Source of the DNA: Brassica napus
Taxonomy: Eukaryota; Streptophyta; Magnoliopsida; Brassicales; Brassicaceae
Assembly: GCF_020379485.1 (NCBI RefSeq)
Contig: NC_063439.1
Span: 13,151,683-13,215,682, forward strand
Length of the DNA stretch: 64,000 bases
Direction of reading: 5' to 3'
The notes under the pieces were generated by a model. The model did not search any database. It was not told the DNA's origin and was given only the letters and a program-made list of their open reading frames with translations. A program made the translations under genes and the position numbers. Within the stretch, counting starts at the first letter, position 1; every line of letters begins with the position of its first letter. This document shows positions 10,073-22,522 of this stretch, piece by piece.

Positions 10073-13000
10073 AACATGGATTCTCAAATTTTTATAATTT
10101 CTTTAGAATTCTTAAAACAATAACCCCCTTAATAAAATTCAAATAATTTCAATAACTAGATTAAATACCCCGTAAGGATATTTTTGGTATTTATCCAATT
10201 TATATACTGCTTATTCAACTAAGTACATCATTTGGATAATCAAGGAAATATAGTTTTTATTGTCGTACTAGTGGTATTCCGGCACTACGCGCCGGGTTCG
10301 TATATTATAATTTCTAATGAGTTCATAATTGTATTTTTGATCTATTTAATAGTGGTTAGTGTTGGAGTGTAAGTGGGTTTTACTAACCGATTCAATAAAA
10401 ATAGAATAAATAGCTAACAATTACATCAAAGTAAATATATTTGAATTTAAAATATAAAGTAAAATTGATGTTCCAAAAGAAAAAAAAATGTAAATACAAG
10501 TGTTTGTTTTGTTATTTTCTTGTTTGAAGGGAGATAATAAATTCGTTTACCCTCTTAGAAATTTAACAATCTTTGGATGCTTTGTCAATGTCATGGATGT
10601 AGCAATCTATTAGGAAATTCATTGTAGACATGTGTACGTTAAAAAGTAAAACATTTAAAATAATATAGTAGACCTTAATGTAAATCCCAAATAAAAATTT
10701 ACCAGCCATTTCAGTTGGGTTTTAACATTTAGTTGGCCTTAAATGTTGAGGTGATGGAAGTTGCGGTGGAGAAGGAAGGAGACATAGGTCCGGAGAGCTG
10801 TCAGTAATCGTTGAGGCTAGACTCGTCAGCATGAAGATGAGCGCTTCAAGTATGCCTCAATGTCTTCCTCATCATTACAACTTTTCATTCTCATACGTAG
10901 ATGTGTATAATCTACAGTGTATTTTTAGACATTCTAAAACTATTCATAATGTTCTAGGTCATATAAAAATTTATGCCCTTATTTTTCATATATTTTTATC
11001 TATAAAATGTTCTACATTACATCTAAAATTTTCGTATAAGACCATGATATACCTTTTTTTTGCTAAGCAACCGTGATACTTTAACCGGCATGTTTGTTTT
11101 TATCTCGTTGTTATTAAATAAATTTTGTTAAAATTGTTTTCATGAAGCTAGGTTCTATTTTTAGTTTAGGTTATTTAGTTTCTTTTATGTTTTAGTGTGT
11201 TCCTTCACATGTTATTCTATATTTTATCTTCTAATAATCATGTTTAATTGATGAGGTATATTTAATTAGAAGTTTGAGGTAATTTAAATTAAAATGATTA
11301 ATCATTTGTTATATAAACATGAATTTTAAAATTTTATTTAATTTTATTTTATAAACTATTGAACTGTTTTGAAATATTTAGAAGTTTTCATTGTAAAGTC
11401 TTTTTAGTTAAGATTTTAGTTTAAACTAAAAAATAATAATTCTTATAATAAATGAGATTTTAGAGTAGTTTAAATTACATCAGAGTATTTATTAAATATT
11501 CCAAAATCATTTTTAAACTTACTAAAATGACATCGCTTCAGGTTCTAAATTTAATAGATTCCCATGTATTTCTGTTGATTAAAAATTGTTATTCGCTTCA
11601 AGAACAAAATTCACGTAAATAACTAAAATGAAATATGTTTTAAAATATTTTAGCTGTATTTATTAAACAATATTCAATAAAACAACATAAATCAAACAAA
11701 ATTAACTACTTGAGAAGTTCAACCCGTAATGAAAAGAAAATTGATTAATGATCTCTTACAAAAAATTATAATAATCATGGTTAGTTTAATGGTCTATTTA
11801 ATTGGAAGTTTGAGGTAATTTAAATTAAAGTGACAACTCATTTGTTATTTAAACATAAAAATTTAATTTGTTATTGAACTTGATTATTAATAAACTATTT
11901 GAAAATAACTATTTAAAATATTATGAAGTTGTAATTTTTAATATTTTCATTTATTGTATAGTGTTTTTAGTGGAATTTTTAGTTTTTAAAAAAATCTTTA
12001 GTTATTTGAAATTCTAGAATAATTTAATCTAAATCATAGTAATTCTTAAATTTTCCAAGACCATTTAAAACTTACTAAAATTAAATCCCTTTAGCTTCTA
12101 AATTTAATACATTACCCCATGTATTTATTTTGATTTCTTTTCTTTAATTTTCAAAAATGAAATATATTTAATTAAGATAATTTAGAAAAAAAATAATATG
12201 TACTTAATCAAACCGTAACAATATCCAAAAACATTTTAAATCACACAAAATTAATAACTTGCAAAGTTCAAACAAAAAAACCTTTCAAAGTTCAATATTC
12301 AAGAAAACAATATAAATCAAACAAAATTAACCACTTGCAAAGTTCAACAATTCAGACCGTAATAAAGGGAAATTGATTAATTATAACTTACAAAGACAAA
12401 AATCTGTGAAACTAAAGGAAAACATTTGTTTATACGGTATGAACCAAAATTATTTGTTTATATGGTATGAACCAGAATTACACAGAGTACGCGATGCTTG
12501 GATCAATAACGTTACACTCAAGTCTTTGAAACAAAAATATACACAACAAAGCTCGCTTAGCTTCACAAAACAATTTTTGGGTTTGGACATGTATATAGGA
12601 TCTATGTATATGGTCAAACCGGTACTGAACTGGAAAGTCAATCTTTGTTGATCAAAGCCTCTTTCCTTGCAGATGTTTTGTCATGACACTCAGAAACACT
12701 ATAAAAATGAAATGGATTCTTTGATACTCAAATTGCAGCAGCTTCTGTTTTGTTGATTCAACATGCTGATTCAGATTCTCTCATCACTATAAAAATCTAA
12801 AACATTTTGCCTGAGAGAACTAAAGCACAGAAAAGTTTTACAACAGTGGTTTTATAGAAAATTACATCCTAGATTGAGTTAAAATTGAGCTTTTTGAGTG
12901 GATAAGAGTAACACAGATTTTCACAGAATACATCCCAGATAGAAACATATCATGAAGTTCAAGTTAATAGGCACAACAAATCCTGAAGTTAACCCAAAAA

Positions 13001-13562
13001 TATCTGCTTCGTCTAAATAAAAATGACCTCAAGAGCATTCAGAAGGATTTCTCGATCCAATCCTCTCCAAAAAAGCTACGAAGCTAACCACAAAAATATT
13101 AGCATTTTTCAATAAATCTATAAGATAACAAAGGAATCAGGAGTCGAGAGATACGATTGATCGAACAATAGAAACAAACAAATAACACTCCTTTAGTCCA
13201 AAAACATACCAGGTAGTTTTCTGGTCGTACGTATGGAATCAGAAAAAAATCATTTGGTATTTGCTTCACGGACTCTAGCAACTTTTCAGAAAAAGTGCCA
13301 TTAGTGAAACGTATGGCGAGGGAGCATCAGATAATCGAAAATTCTGGGTAACGTCGAACCCGCTCATCTTGTACACAGAGCCTTTAGTGAAACGCTCCCT
13401 GCAGATGCTGAGACGGTTCGCATTCACAGATCCTTCCTTGCATAAGCGTTGCTTTTGCAGACAAACAAATGAAAAACATTACAGTCTCTGTAAAACTGGT
13501 ATCGTCAAAAGGGTTTACAAAATTCGGGACAGATTACCTTGGTTGTGGTTGAACATCGACCG
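10073..13562. repeat. 3.49-kb tandem duplication, copy 1
   Basis: Copy 1 (3,490 bp) and copy 2 (13563-17057, 3,495 bp) are adjacent direct repeats, nearly identical by eye, differing by scattered substitutions and 1-4-bp indels. The unit begins AACATGGATTCTC and ends GAACATCGACCG. It contains 195 bp of left flank plus the 3'-terminal part of a Helitron. Only short AT-rich chance ORFs occur, identical between copies, with no recognisable domain. Confidence 0.92.
10268..13562 (-). mobile_element. Partial Helitron (duplicated 3' part)
   Basis: Read on the minus strand, the left edge ends in CTAG|T at 10268, preceded by a hairpin at 10280-10294. This copy has one stem mismatch (A at 10284) compared with the perfect hairpin in copy 2. 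It lacks the 5' terminus because the tandem duplication broke inside the element. No Rep/helicase coding sequence is present. Confidence 0.65.
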
Positions 13563-16500
13563 AACATGGATTCTCAAATTTTTATAATTTCTTTAGAATT
13601 CTTAAACCAATAACCCCCTTAATAAAATTCAAATAATTTCAATAACTAGATTAAATACCCCGTAAGGATATTTTGGTATTTATCCAATTTATATACTGCT
13701 TATTCAACTAAGTACATCATTTGGATAATCAAGGAAATATAGTTTTTATTGTCGTACTAGCGGTATTTCGGCGCTACGCGCCGGGTTCGTATATTATATT
13801 TTCTAATGAGTTCATAATTGTATTTTTGATCTATTTAATAGTGGTTAGTGTTGGAGTGTAAGTGGGTTTTACTAACCGATTCAATAAAAATAGAATAAAT
13901 AGCTAAGAATTACATCAAAGTAAATATATTTGAATTTGAAATATAAAGTAAAATTGATGTTCCAAAAGAAAAAAAAAATGTAAATACAAGTGTTTGTTTT
14001 GTTATTTTTTTGTTTGAAGGGAGATAATAAATTCGTTTACCCTCTTAGAAATTTAACAATCTTTGGATGCTTTGTCAATGTCATGGATGTAGCAATCTAT
14101 TAGGAAATTCATTGTAGACATGTGTAGGTTAAAAAGTAAAACATTTAAAATAATATAGTAGGCCTTAATGTAAATCCCAAATAAAAATTTACCAGCCATT
14201 TCAGTTGGGTTTTAACATTTAGTTGGCCTTAAATGTTGAGGTGATGGAAGTTGCGGTGGAGAAGGAAGGAGACATAGGTCCGGAGAGCTGTCAGTAATCG
14301 TTGAGGCTAGACTCGTCAGCATGAAGATGAGCGCTTCAAGTATGCCTCAATGTCTTCCTCATCATTACAACTTTTCATTCTCATACGTAGATGTGTATAA
14401 TCTACAGTGTATTTTTAGACATTCTAAAACTATTCATAATGTTCTAGGGTCATATAAGAATTTATGCCCTTATTTTTCATATATTTTTATCTATATAATG
14501 TTCTACATTACATCTAAAATTTTCGTATAAGACCATGATATACCTTTTTTTTGCGAAGCAACCGTGATACTTTAACCGGCATGTTTGTTTTTATCTCGTT
14601 GTTATTAAATAAATTTTGTTAAAATTGTTTTGATGAAGCTAGGTTCTATTTTTAGTTTAGGTTATTTAGTTTCTTTTATGTTTTAGTGTGTTCCTTCACA
14701 TGTTATTCTATATTTTATCTTCTAATAATCATGGTTAATTGATGAGGTATATTTAATTAGAAGTTTGAGGTAATTTAAATTAAAATTATTAATCATTTGT
14801 TATATAAACATGAATTTTAAAATTTTATTTAATTTTATTTTATAAACTATTGAACTGTTTTGAAATATTTAGAAGTTTTCATTGTAAAGTCTTTTTAGTT
14901 AAGATTTTAGTTTAAACTAAAAAATAATAATTCTTATAATAAATGAGATTTTAGAGTAGTTTAAATTACATCAGAGTATTTATTAAATATTCCAAAATCA
15001 TTTTTAAACTTACTAAAATGACATCGCTTCAGGTTCTAAATTTAATAGATTCCCATGTATTTCTGTTGATTAAAAATTTTTATTCGCTTCAAGAACAAAA
15101 TTCACGTAAATAACTAAAATGAAATATGTTTTAAAATATTTTAGCTGTATTTATTAAACAATATTCAATAAAACAACATAAATCAAACAAACTTAACTAC
15201 TTGAGAAGTTCAACCCGTAATGAAAAGAAAATTGATTAATGATCTCTTACAAAAAATTATAATAATCATGGTTAGTTTAATGGTCTATTTAATTGGAAGT
15301 TTGAGGTAATTTAAATTAAAGTGACAACTGATTTGTTATTTAAACATAAAAATTTAATTTGTTATTGAACTTGATTATTAATAAACTATTTGAAAATAAC
15401 TGTTTAAAATATTATGAAGTTGTAATTTTTAATATTTTCATTTATTGTATAGTGTTTTTAGTGGAATTTTTAGTTTTTAAAAAAATCTTTAGTTATTTGA
15501 AATTCTAGAATAATTTAATCTAAATCATAGTAATTCTTAAATTTTCCAAGACCATTTAAAACTTACTAAAATTAAATCCCTTTAGCTTCTAAATTTAATA
15601 CATTACCCCATGTATTTATTTTGATTTCTTTTCTTTAATTTTCAAAAATGAAATATATTTAATTAAGATATTTTAGAAAAAAAAATAATATGTACTTAAT
15701 CAAACCGTAACAATATCCAAAAACATTTTAAATCACACAAAATTAATAACTTGCAAAGTTCAAACAAAAAAAACTTTCAAAGTTCAATATTCAAGAAAAC
15801 AATATAAATCAAACAAAATTAACCACTTGCAAAGTTCAACAATTCAGACCGTTATAAAGGGAAATTGATTAATTATAACTTACAAAGACAAAAAAATCTG
15901 TGAAACTAAAGGAAAACATTTGTTTATACGGTATGAACCAAAATTATTTGTTTATATGGTATGAACCAGAATTACACAGAGTACGCGATGCTTGGATCAA
16001 TAACGTTACACTCAAGTCTTTGAAACAAAAATATACACAACAAAGCTCGCTTAGCTTCACAAAACAATTTTTGGGTTTGGACATGTATATAGGATCTATG
16101 TATATGGTCAAACCGGTACTGAACTGGAAAGTCAATCTTTGTTGATCAAAGCCTCTTTCCTTGCAGATGTTTTGTCATGACACTCAGAAACACTATAAAA
16201 ATGAAATGGATTCTTTGATACTCAAATTGCAGCAGCTTCTGTTTTGTTGATTCAACATGCTGATTCAGATTCTCTCATCACTATAAAAATCTAAAACATT
16301 TTGCCTGAGAGAACTAAAGCACAGAAAAGTTTTACAACAGTGGTTTTGTAGAAAATTACATCCTAGATTGAGTTAAAATTGAGCTTTTTGAGTGGATAAG
16401 AGTAACACAGATTTTCACAGAATACATCCCAGATAGAAACATATCATGAAGTTCAAGTTAATAGGCAGAACAAATCCCTGAAGTTAACCCAAAAATATCT

Positions 16501-17057
16501 GCTTCGTCTAAATAAAAATGACCTCAAGAGCATTCAGAAGGATTTCTCGATCCAATCCTCTCCAAAAAAGCTACGAAGCTAACCACAAAAATATTAGCAT
16601 TTTTCAATAAATCTATAAGATAACAAAGGAATCAGGAGTCGAGAGATACGATTGATCGAACAATAGAAACAAACAAATAACACTCCTTTAGTCCAAAAAC
16701 ATACCAGGTAGTTTTCTGGTCGTACGTATGGAATCAGAAAAAAATCATTTGGTATTTGCTTCACGGACTCTAGCAACTTTTCAGAAAAAGTGCCATTAGT
16801 GAAACGTATGGCGAGGGAGCATCAGATAATCGAAAATTCTGGGTAACGTCGAACCCGCTCATCTTGTACACAGAGCCTTTAGTGAAACGCTCCCTGCAGA
16901 TGCTGAGACGGTTCGCATTCACAGATCCTTCCTTGCATAAGCGTTGCTTTTGCAGACAAACAAATGAAAAACATTACAGTCTCTGTAAAACTGGTATCGT
17001 CAAAAGGGTTTACAAAATTCGGGACAGATTACCTTGGTTGTGGTTGAACATCGACCG
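13563..17057. repeat. 3.49-kb tandem duplication, copy 2
   Basis: Its left junction (CGACCG/AACATGG at 13562/13563) joins the unit end to the unit start with at most one base of shared sequence. The right junction continues into unique Helitron sequence (ACTTTCAGATC). That arrangement defines a tandem duplication rather than two insertions. Confidence 0.92.
13757..13783 (-). terminator. Helitron 3'-terminal hairpin and CTAG end
   Basis: CGGCGC-TAC-GCGCCG forms a perfect stem-loop at 13769-13783, next to CTAG at 13757-13760. Helitron 3' hairpins act as rolling-circle termination signals. Confidence 0.7.
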
Positions 17058-17576
17058 ACTTTCAGATCACCAAGCAGGGTGAATGAATTCGCGATTGTTG
17101 GAGGTGATACTTGTAGTTTTCGTACACACGGCTGTCTTCATCGCTGCAACGATGGCAATTAATAGGAGAGCTTTGGTCGGTCACATACGAAGAGTCTGAG
17201 CTCAATTTAATGTTGAGTAGTGGGGAGAGTGGGACAAAGCTTGTTAATGCTCGGATTAAAGGACCAAATTAGGTGTTTCAGGTTGTGTATTGGAGGCGGC
17301 TCCGTCGGGACAATGATGACGATTGATCTAAATGGTGTTTTTTCTGTAGAACATAAAATATGGGTCTGGAGATATACAATAGGAAGTCCAAATCAAATAA
17401 CACATATGAAACGAAAAAGAATTTTGGACTTTGAGACAAAGACAAATAAAAAAACGCAGGGAAAAGAAAAATCGGTTTAATTGATTTTCTTAGATGCCAC
17501 GTGGCTCAAAATGCCCCATGCTAGATGGTGATGTGGCTCAAGGAGGAGAGAGACAACTCTCCTTTATTGTATAAGA
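13757..17576 (-). mobile_element. Non-autonomous Helitron
   Basis: On the minus strand the element would start TCTTATACAATAAAGG at 17576 and end CTAG at 13757. It would be flanked by host A on the 5' side and T on the 3' side, as expected for Helitron insertion between A and T. The 3' end carries a perfect 6-bp stem, 3-base loop hairpin (13769-13783) eight bases from CTAG. No RepHel protein or captured gene is recognised in 3.8 kb, so movement would need helper proteins. The 5' limit is judged from the terminal sequence only. Confidence 0.6.
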
Positions 17577-17852
17577 TATTCAAATTTCCCAATATGAAAT
17601 GATGTCACATGTGCGTTTAGTTTTCGCCTGTTTGGAAAGTCAGGAACCTGTTTTTTGGTTGGTGGCTCTGGATCGACAATTTTTTTAAATTTACTACAAA
17701 ATTAGGGATTTTTCATGAACTTTTGTGTGATATACGTGGACCATGTTCGACGAATCTGGCCAAATATTTATGCTCAAAACTGGAAACAATAAATCTTTTA
17801 TTTTTCTGGAGCTTCACTCAAAATAATTTTATGCTCTTGGGAAAAGAGTTCA
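17577..17852. other. Flanking DNA between Helitron and Copia-1
   Basis: This 276-bp AT-rich stretch has no ORF, repeat or RNA gene that I recognise. It continues on the far side of Copia-1 at 22703. Confidence 0.5.
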
Positions 17853-17857
17853 CACGA

Positions 17858-18057
17858 TATAGAGGAACAGAGAAGAAAGCAAATGTCGAAATATTATGTG
17901 TATTACGTTGAATGTGATTACATGTATATATACAAGACATGAGATATCATATCTCAACTAAGTTCCTAAGTAATCGTAACAGAAAAAGAGTTACGGAGAA
18001 CTAAGTTATCTCAACAAGCAAATGATATTCCCTAAAGTATCGGAGTATATTCCAACA
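17858..18057 (-). repeat. Copia-1 3' LTR
   Basis: 200 bp; on the minus strand TGTTGG...CTATA. It carries 25 bp (about 18018-18042) absent from the 5' LTR. A TATATATA box is visible at 17925-17932. Confidence 0.93.
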
Positions 18058-18112
18058 CCCTCCCTTAAGTTGGAGCATACAAGTCTTGAATGCCCAACTT
18101 GTTTTGAAAACC

Positions 18113-18950
18113 TTAAAACTCATATTTTCCCAATGCCTTCGTGAACACGTCATCCAACTGCGCCTTTGTAGTAACATGAGAAGTAGCAATAATAACAGCA
18201 ATAATAGCATCCCGTATGAAATGACAATCGAGTTCAATATGTTTTGTTCTCTCATGGAAAACAGGATTGTTACCAATGTGAAGTGCAGCTTTTCTGTCGC
18301 AATATAACCTTATCGGTTGTTCGTGCTTGACCCCAAGCACCATTAGTATCCTCTTGAGCCATATCAGTTCCTTTGTAAGGTAAGCCATGGCCCTGTATTC
18401 AGCTTCCGCAGACAACATGCTTACTGTATGTTGCTTCTTCGTCTTCCAAGATATTGGTGAGCTGCCAAGTTGAACAAAGTAGCCGGTGATGGATCTTCGT
18501 GTAACCGGGCAACTAGCCCAATGAGAGTCTGACCATCCCGTTTTCTGGAAGTTGTCATCCGCTCGCAGTAAGAGTCCTTGGCCCAGTGTGCCTTTCAAAT
18601 ATCGAACAACCCTTAGAGCAGCCTGCCAATGATCTGTGCGTGGAGTTTGCATAAACTGAGCTAGGATATGAACCTGAGTAAGCTAAATCAGGTCTAGTTA
18701 CCCCAAGATATATCAGTCTCCCTACGAGACTGCGATACATCTCCAGATGTTCAAGTAGTGGAGATTCGGAGAGAGCCAATTTATGGTTTTGCTCCATTGG
18801 AAATGTAGCAGGCTTAGAGTTCGTCAAGCCCGTGTCTTGAATTATCTCAAGCGCATACTTTCTTTGACTCAAATACTTACCAGTCTTGCTTCTAGCCACC
18901 TCAATTCCCAAAAATACCTCAAAAGACCTAAGTCTTTCATCTTGAAACAT
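18113..18950 (-). pseudogene. Copia-1 RT C-terminus and RNase H
   Basis: The segment encodes the end of RT (FLGIEVARSK) and the RNase H domain (SDSHWASCPVTRRS, SAEAEYRAM, YCDRKAA, HERTKHIELDCHF). The domain would degrade the RNA strand of the replication hybrid. The catalytic D, E and D positions are readable. Two frames are used, switching near 18640, so at least one indel is present. The 3' end lies about 55 bp from the polypurine tract. Confidence 0.85.
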
Positions 18951-19997
18951 GACGACAGGAAAGTTTTGAAGAAGTCTACCGCATCAGGTTGATTACCTGT
19001 TATTATCAAGTCATACACGTAGATAAGAATTTGAATCTGAGTAGAACCCTTGGTATATGTGAACAACGAGTAATCCGAGAGACATTGTTCAAAACCGTAA
19101 GTTTTGAGAGCTGTAGACAACTTCTCAAACCAGCATCTCGGGGCCTGGCGTAGTCCATACAAAGATTTCCGCAGTCGATACACCTTTGTCGAGTCCTTCG
19201 ACTGAAACCCTGGAGGGAGTTTCATATACACCTCCTCATGAAGATCTCCATGCAAAAAAGCATTGTGTACATCCATTTGATGTACATCCCAACCTCTTTT
19301 CGTAGCTACATCCAAAAAGAGTAACTGTACCCATTTTGGCGACTGGAGCGAAAGTCTCTTTGTAATCAACCCCCTCGACCTGTTTATTCCCGAGAGCTAC
19401 CAAACGTGCTTTGAAGCGTTCGATCGGTCCATCAGCCCTATACTTCACCGTGTAGACCCATTTACACCCAATCGCCGTCTTTCCTGGCGGTAGATCAACG
19501 ACATCCCAAGTGCGGCTCCCTTCTAACGCGGTAATCTCTGTTCCCATAGCCTTTTTGAACCATTCATCCTCAACAGCTTTCTTGTAAGATTTCGGTGGAG
19601 TTATCTTACCAGTCGAGACCTGATAATCCGTATGGCACGCTGAGAAGCGTCCGTAGCTGACATAATTCGTGATCGGATACATCAGTTCTTTCCCATTCGA
19701 AGAGCTTCCGAGTAACCGAGTCTGAGCTGAGTTTGTAATGAAGTTTTTCAGCGTTACCGGTGGTTGTCGTCTCCGTTGGCCACGACCAAGCTCCGGTTCC
19801 AGAATTGTGACAACTGCTGGCTCTCTTGTTTCTATTTCCGGTTGCGATGTAGAAGAAGAGCTTGATTCCATTGCTGGTTGCGCCGTTGGTGGTATTAATG
19901 GAATAATGGGCCTAGCGGGATGAGCAGGAGAAACTTCTCGGCCCAAAGTTTCATTAATTTGAGTGTTTGGCTGTTGCGGGTCGTCTTCTTCATACAT
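18869..19997 (-). pseudogene. Copia-1 reverse transcriptase, frameshifted, catalytic motif mutated
   Basis: The RVT_2-type domain is recognised from WVYTVKYRADG, FKARLVALG, MDVHNAFLHGDL and SLYGLRQAPRCW. The frame shifts near 19325 and again near 18900-18960. The polymerase motif, normally YVDD, reads Y-V-Y-D at about 19013-19024: a GAT to TAT change removes one of the two metal-binding aspartates. This copy could not encode an active polymerase even if the frame were intact. Confidence 0.9.
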
Positions 19998-20059
19998 ATC
20001 TGCACCAGTAATGGATTCCTATACAACTGGAGTTGTTGTGGCTGTTTCTTCATCTCTCT

Positions 20060-20840
20060 TCAAATTCGCATAAGGAAATTGGTCCTCAAAGAAAACATCT
20101 CTGGAGACCCAGAATTCTTGTTTTTCCAAATCAAACAACCTCCAACCCTTTTTCCGTAAGGACAACCCATAAACACACAACGTCTTCCTCGTGGTGCAAA
20201 TTTATCCCCATTTGTTTCCTGATTATGCGCATAACACAGACTGCCAAAGAGTTTTAGATGATCGTAAGTAGGCAGTTTGCCATGAATCTTTTCGTAAGGT
20301 ATAAGTCCTCCAAGAATCGAAGATGGTGTCCGATTGATCAAGTAGCCTGCGGCAAGGATACACTCGCCCCAAAACTCAATTAGTAGATGTGCCTGGAACC
20401 GAAGAGCGCGAGCTATGTTGAGGATATGGCGATGCTTTCGCTCGACTCTGCCATTTTGTTGTGGAGTTCCGACACACGATGTCTCGTGTACGATGCCTAG
20501 TTGCAAGAAATGTTCTTTTAAACATAAGAACTCCGTGCCGTTATCGCTTCTGATGGTTCCAACGTTTGTTTGATGTTGCGTCTGAACAATCGACATAAAA
20601 AATTTCAACTGTTTAGGTGCTTTGGTTTTGTCTTTGAGAAGAAAAATCCACACCTCACGAGAGTAGTCATCAACCAGAATTAAAAATATCGAGCACCAGT
20701 AAACGATTCTGTTCTGTAAGGACCCCAAAGATCTGTGTGTATCATTTCAAAAACCTTCAATGTTTTATTGAGACTAACTGGAAAACAAGATCTTGTTTGC
20801 TTTGCGCGGAGACAAACATCACACGCCTTATTGAGAAAAA
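20060..20840 (-). pseudogene. Copia-1 integrase
   Basis: The rve core is visible: VDDYSREVWIFLLKDK, RSDNGTEF and GTPQQNGRVERKHRHI carry the D, D and E catalytic positions, followed by the NRTPSSILGG and FGSLCYAH segments. The zinc-finger end (CDVCLRAKQ, about 20765-20830) is in a different frame. Integration into host DNA would be its role. The frame closes at 20060, before RT. Confidence 0.88.
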
Positions 20841-20856
20841 CATAATTAACTGAACT

Positions 20857-21852
20857 TTAAACAACAGGGAGTGAGCAAACAACTTTAGCAGCAGGATGTC
20901 CCATCCTTTTATGCCACAGCTTATAAGATTCTTCATCATTTGTTATAGCTGCAGCCGCACTTTCCATACTGCGTATGCGGAATGCTCCAAGCTCCCTCTT
21001 AGCCGCTCCAGTCACCATCCTCGTAATGTGGTCCTGGATAATCAAGAAATGATCAGCCAACTGTACAACACATCTATTCTCATCCATAAGCTGACCAACA
21101 GATATAAAGTCCGAAGGCATTCCTTCAACATAAGAAACAGAGTTCAACACCAGACCCTGTCCAATTCTGACTTTCCCTTCTTGTACTGAAAGCATTTCTC
21201 TACCATCAGCCAACACTATTAGAACTGGTTCCATATCTCTAATGTCAGTGAGAATATCAAGCTTGCCAGTCAAATGATGACTTGCTCCAGTATCCAATAT
21301 CCATGAATGAGTAGAAGACATACCAGTTAAAGTTTCAGCTGTGTTAGCGTGACTTTTCCCCGCATTTGAGTTAAGGATGTTTAAGATTGACTTCCATTGA
21401 TTGTCACTCAGACAAGTGACGCCATCACGGTCTTTGTCAGTAACCACGTAATTTGCCTGCTCCACTTGGTGACGCCCTGGTAAGGTTACCGCATTAGCAG
21501 TAACTGTCGCACTACGCCCTCTTCCATAGCCAGTAGAAGAAGAACCACGACCTCTCCCTTGCGTAGACCCTGCGTGTGGCCTATCTCCCCACCACTCTGG
21601 GTAGCCAATGACAGCAAAGCAACTGTCGGTAGAATGACCAGTGCGGTTACAGTGTTTGCAGAACACCGACTGATTTGAATCATCAGGACGTCCTCGACCT
21701 TTGGTTTGAAATGCGAAGGCCGTCACAGGAGCCGTTGAGGTATCTTCCTCCAATTTGTGTGCTGCTCTCATATCTTCTTCTTGTCGCACCACATTGTACA
21801 CTTCTTCCATCGGTTGGAGTGGTGTGCGTGAGACAGTAGAAGATCGCACCAT
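20857..21852 (-). pseudogene. Copia-1 gag C-terminus, zinc knuckle, protease, pre-integrase
   Basis: In order it contains a CCHC knuckle (CKHCNRTGHSTDSC, about 21625-21668), an aspartic protease with DTGASHHLTG (about 21265-21295), and the gag-pre-integrase motif LWHKRMGHP (about 20890-20917). It is in frame with the upstream gag segment, separated by one TGA stop at 21853-21855. It then loses the frame at 20857. Confidence 0.9.
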
Positions 21853-22455
21853 TCAAAAGTAGTCATCATCAAGACCATACAAGAACTGGTGAACCTTATC
21901 TTCTTCACGGTCATTCTCTTGGAGCGTTCGAAGATCACAAGTACAGTTTCCACACTTGCAAACATGAAGAGGACGGTAGCTTGCCATGCTGTCCCAAATG
22001 CCATTGAGTTTCCCAAAGTACACCTCTATCGCCAAACCCCTTTGTTTGCAACAAGCCAGCTCTGCCTTGATCTGTTGAATGCGAGGTCCACTGAGCACCG
22101 AGAACCGCCTTTTCAGATGATCCCATAGATCCTTAGCAACATCTCTGTGAGAAATGTTGCATCGCAAGGCGGGTTAAATTATCATTTTGATCCAAGACAC
22201 TAGTAGTGCTTGAATCGTCCACCAATCCTCCAAGTCAGGAGAACCGTCATCAGGTCGTTTGATAGATCCATCAATGAATCCAAAATTCTTGCGAGAGCAG
22301 AGAGCCGTCCTCATTCCGCAAGCCCACTCATCATAGTTCGTACCCTTCAGTAAAGGATGCGAAATCACAACCCCGAGATTATCCGTAGAGTGTAAGTCAT
22401 AAGGAGAAACCTTCCTTCTCATTTCCGTTGTTGTCGTGTTCGCATCAGTTGTCAT
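21853..22455 (-). pseudogene. Copia-1 gag N-terminal region
   Basis: The ATG at 22455 lies 67 bp inside the 5' LTR. The LLKGTNYDEWACGMRTAL segment is typical of plant copia gag, with KDLWDHLKRRFSV and FLYGLDDDYF downstream. In-frame stops occur at 22174 (TAA) and 21853 (TGA). Both interrupt conserved positions, so the capsid protein is truncated. Confidence 0.9.
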
Positions 22456-22507
22456 TGGCGTTGTTTTGTTTCAGAGATCAGAAAAAAAAATTAAAAGAAA
22501 AGATATT

Positions 22508-22522
22508 CAAGCTCTAATACCA
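22508..22522 (-). other. Copia-1 primer-binding site
   Basis: TGGTATTAGAGCTTG directly follows the 5' LTR on the minus strand. It matches the initiator Met-tRNA complement (TGGTATCAGAGC) with one change. Confidence 0.9.

Noticed and set aside
10831..17082. Short ORFs in the Helitron copies
   Set aside because: AT-rich, 60-92 codons, no domain; they repeat between copies only because the DNA is duplicated.
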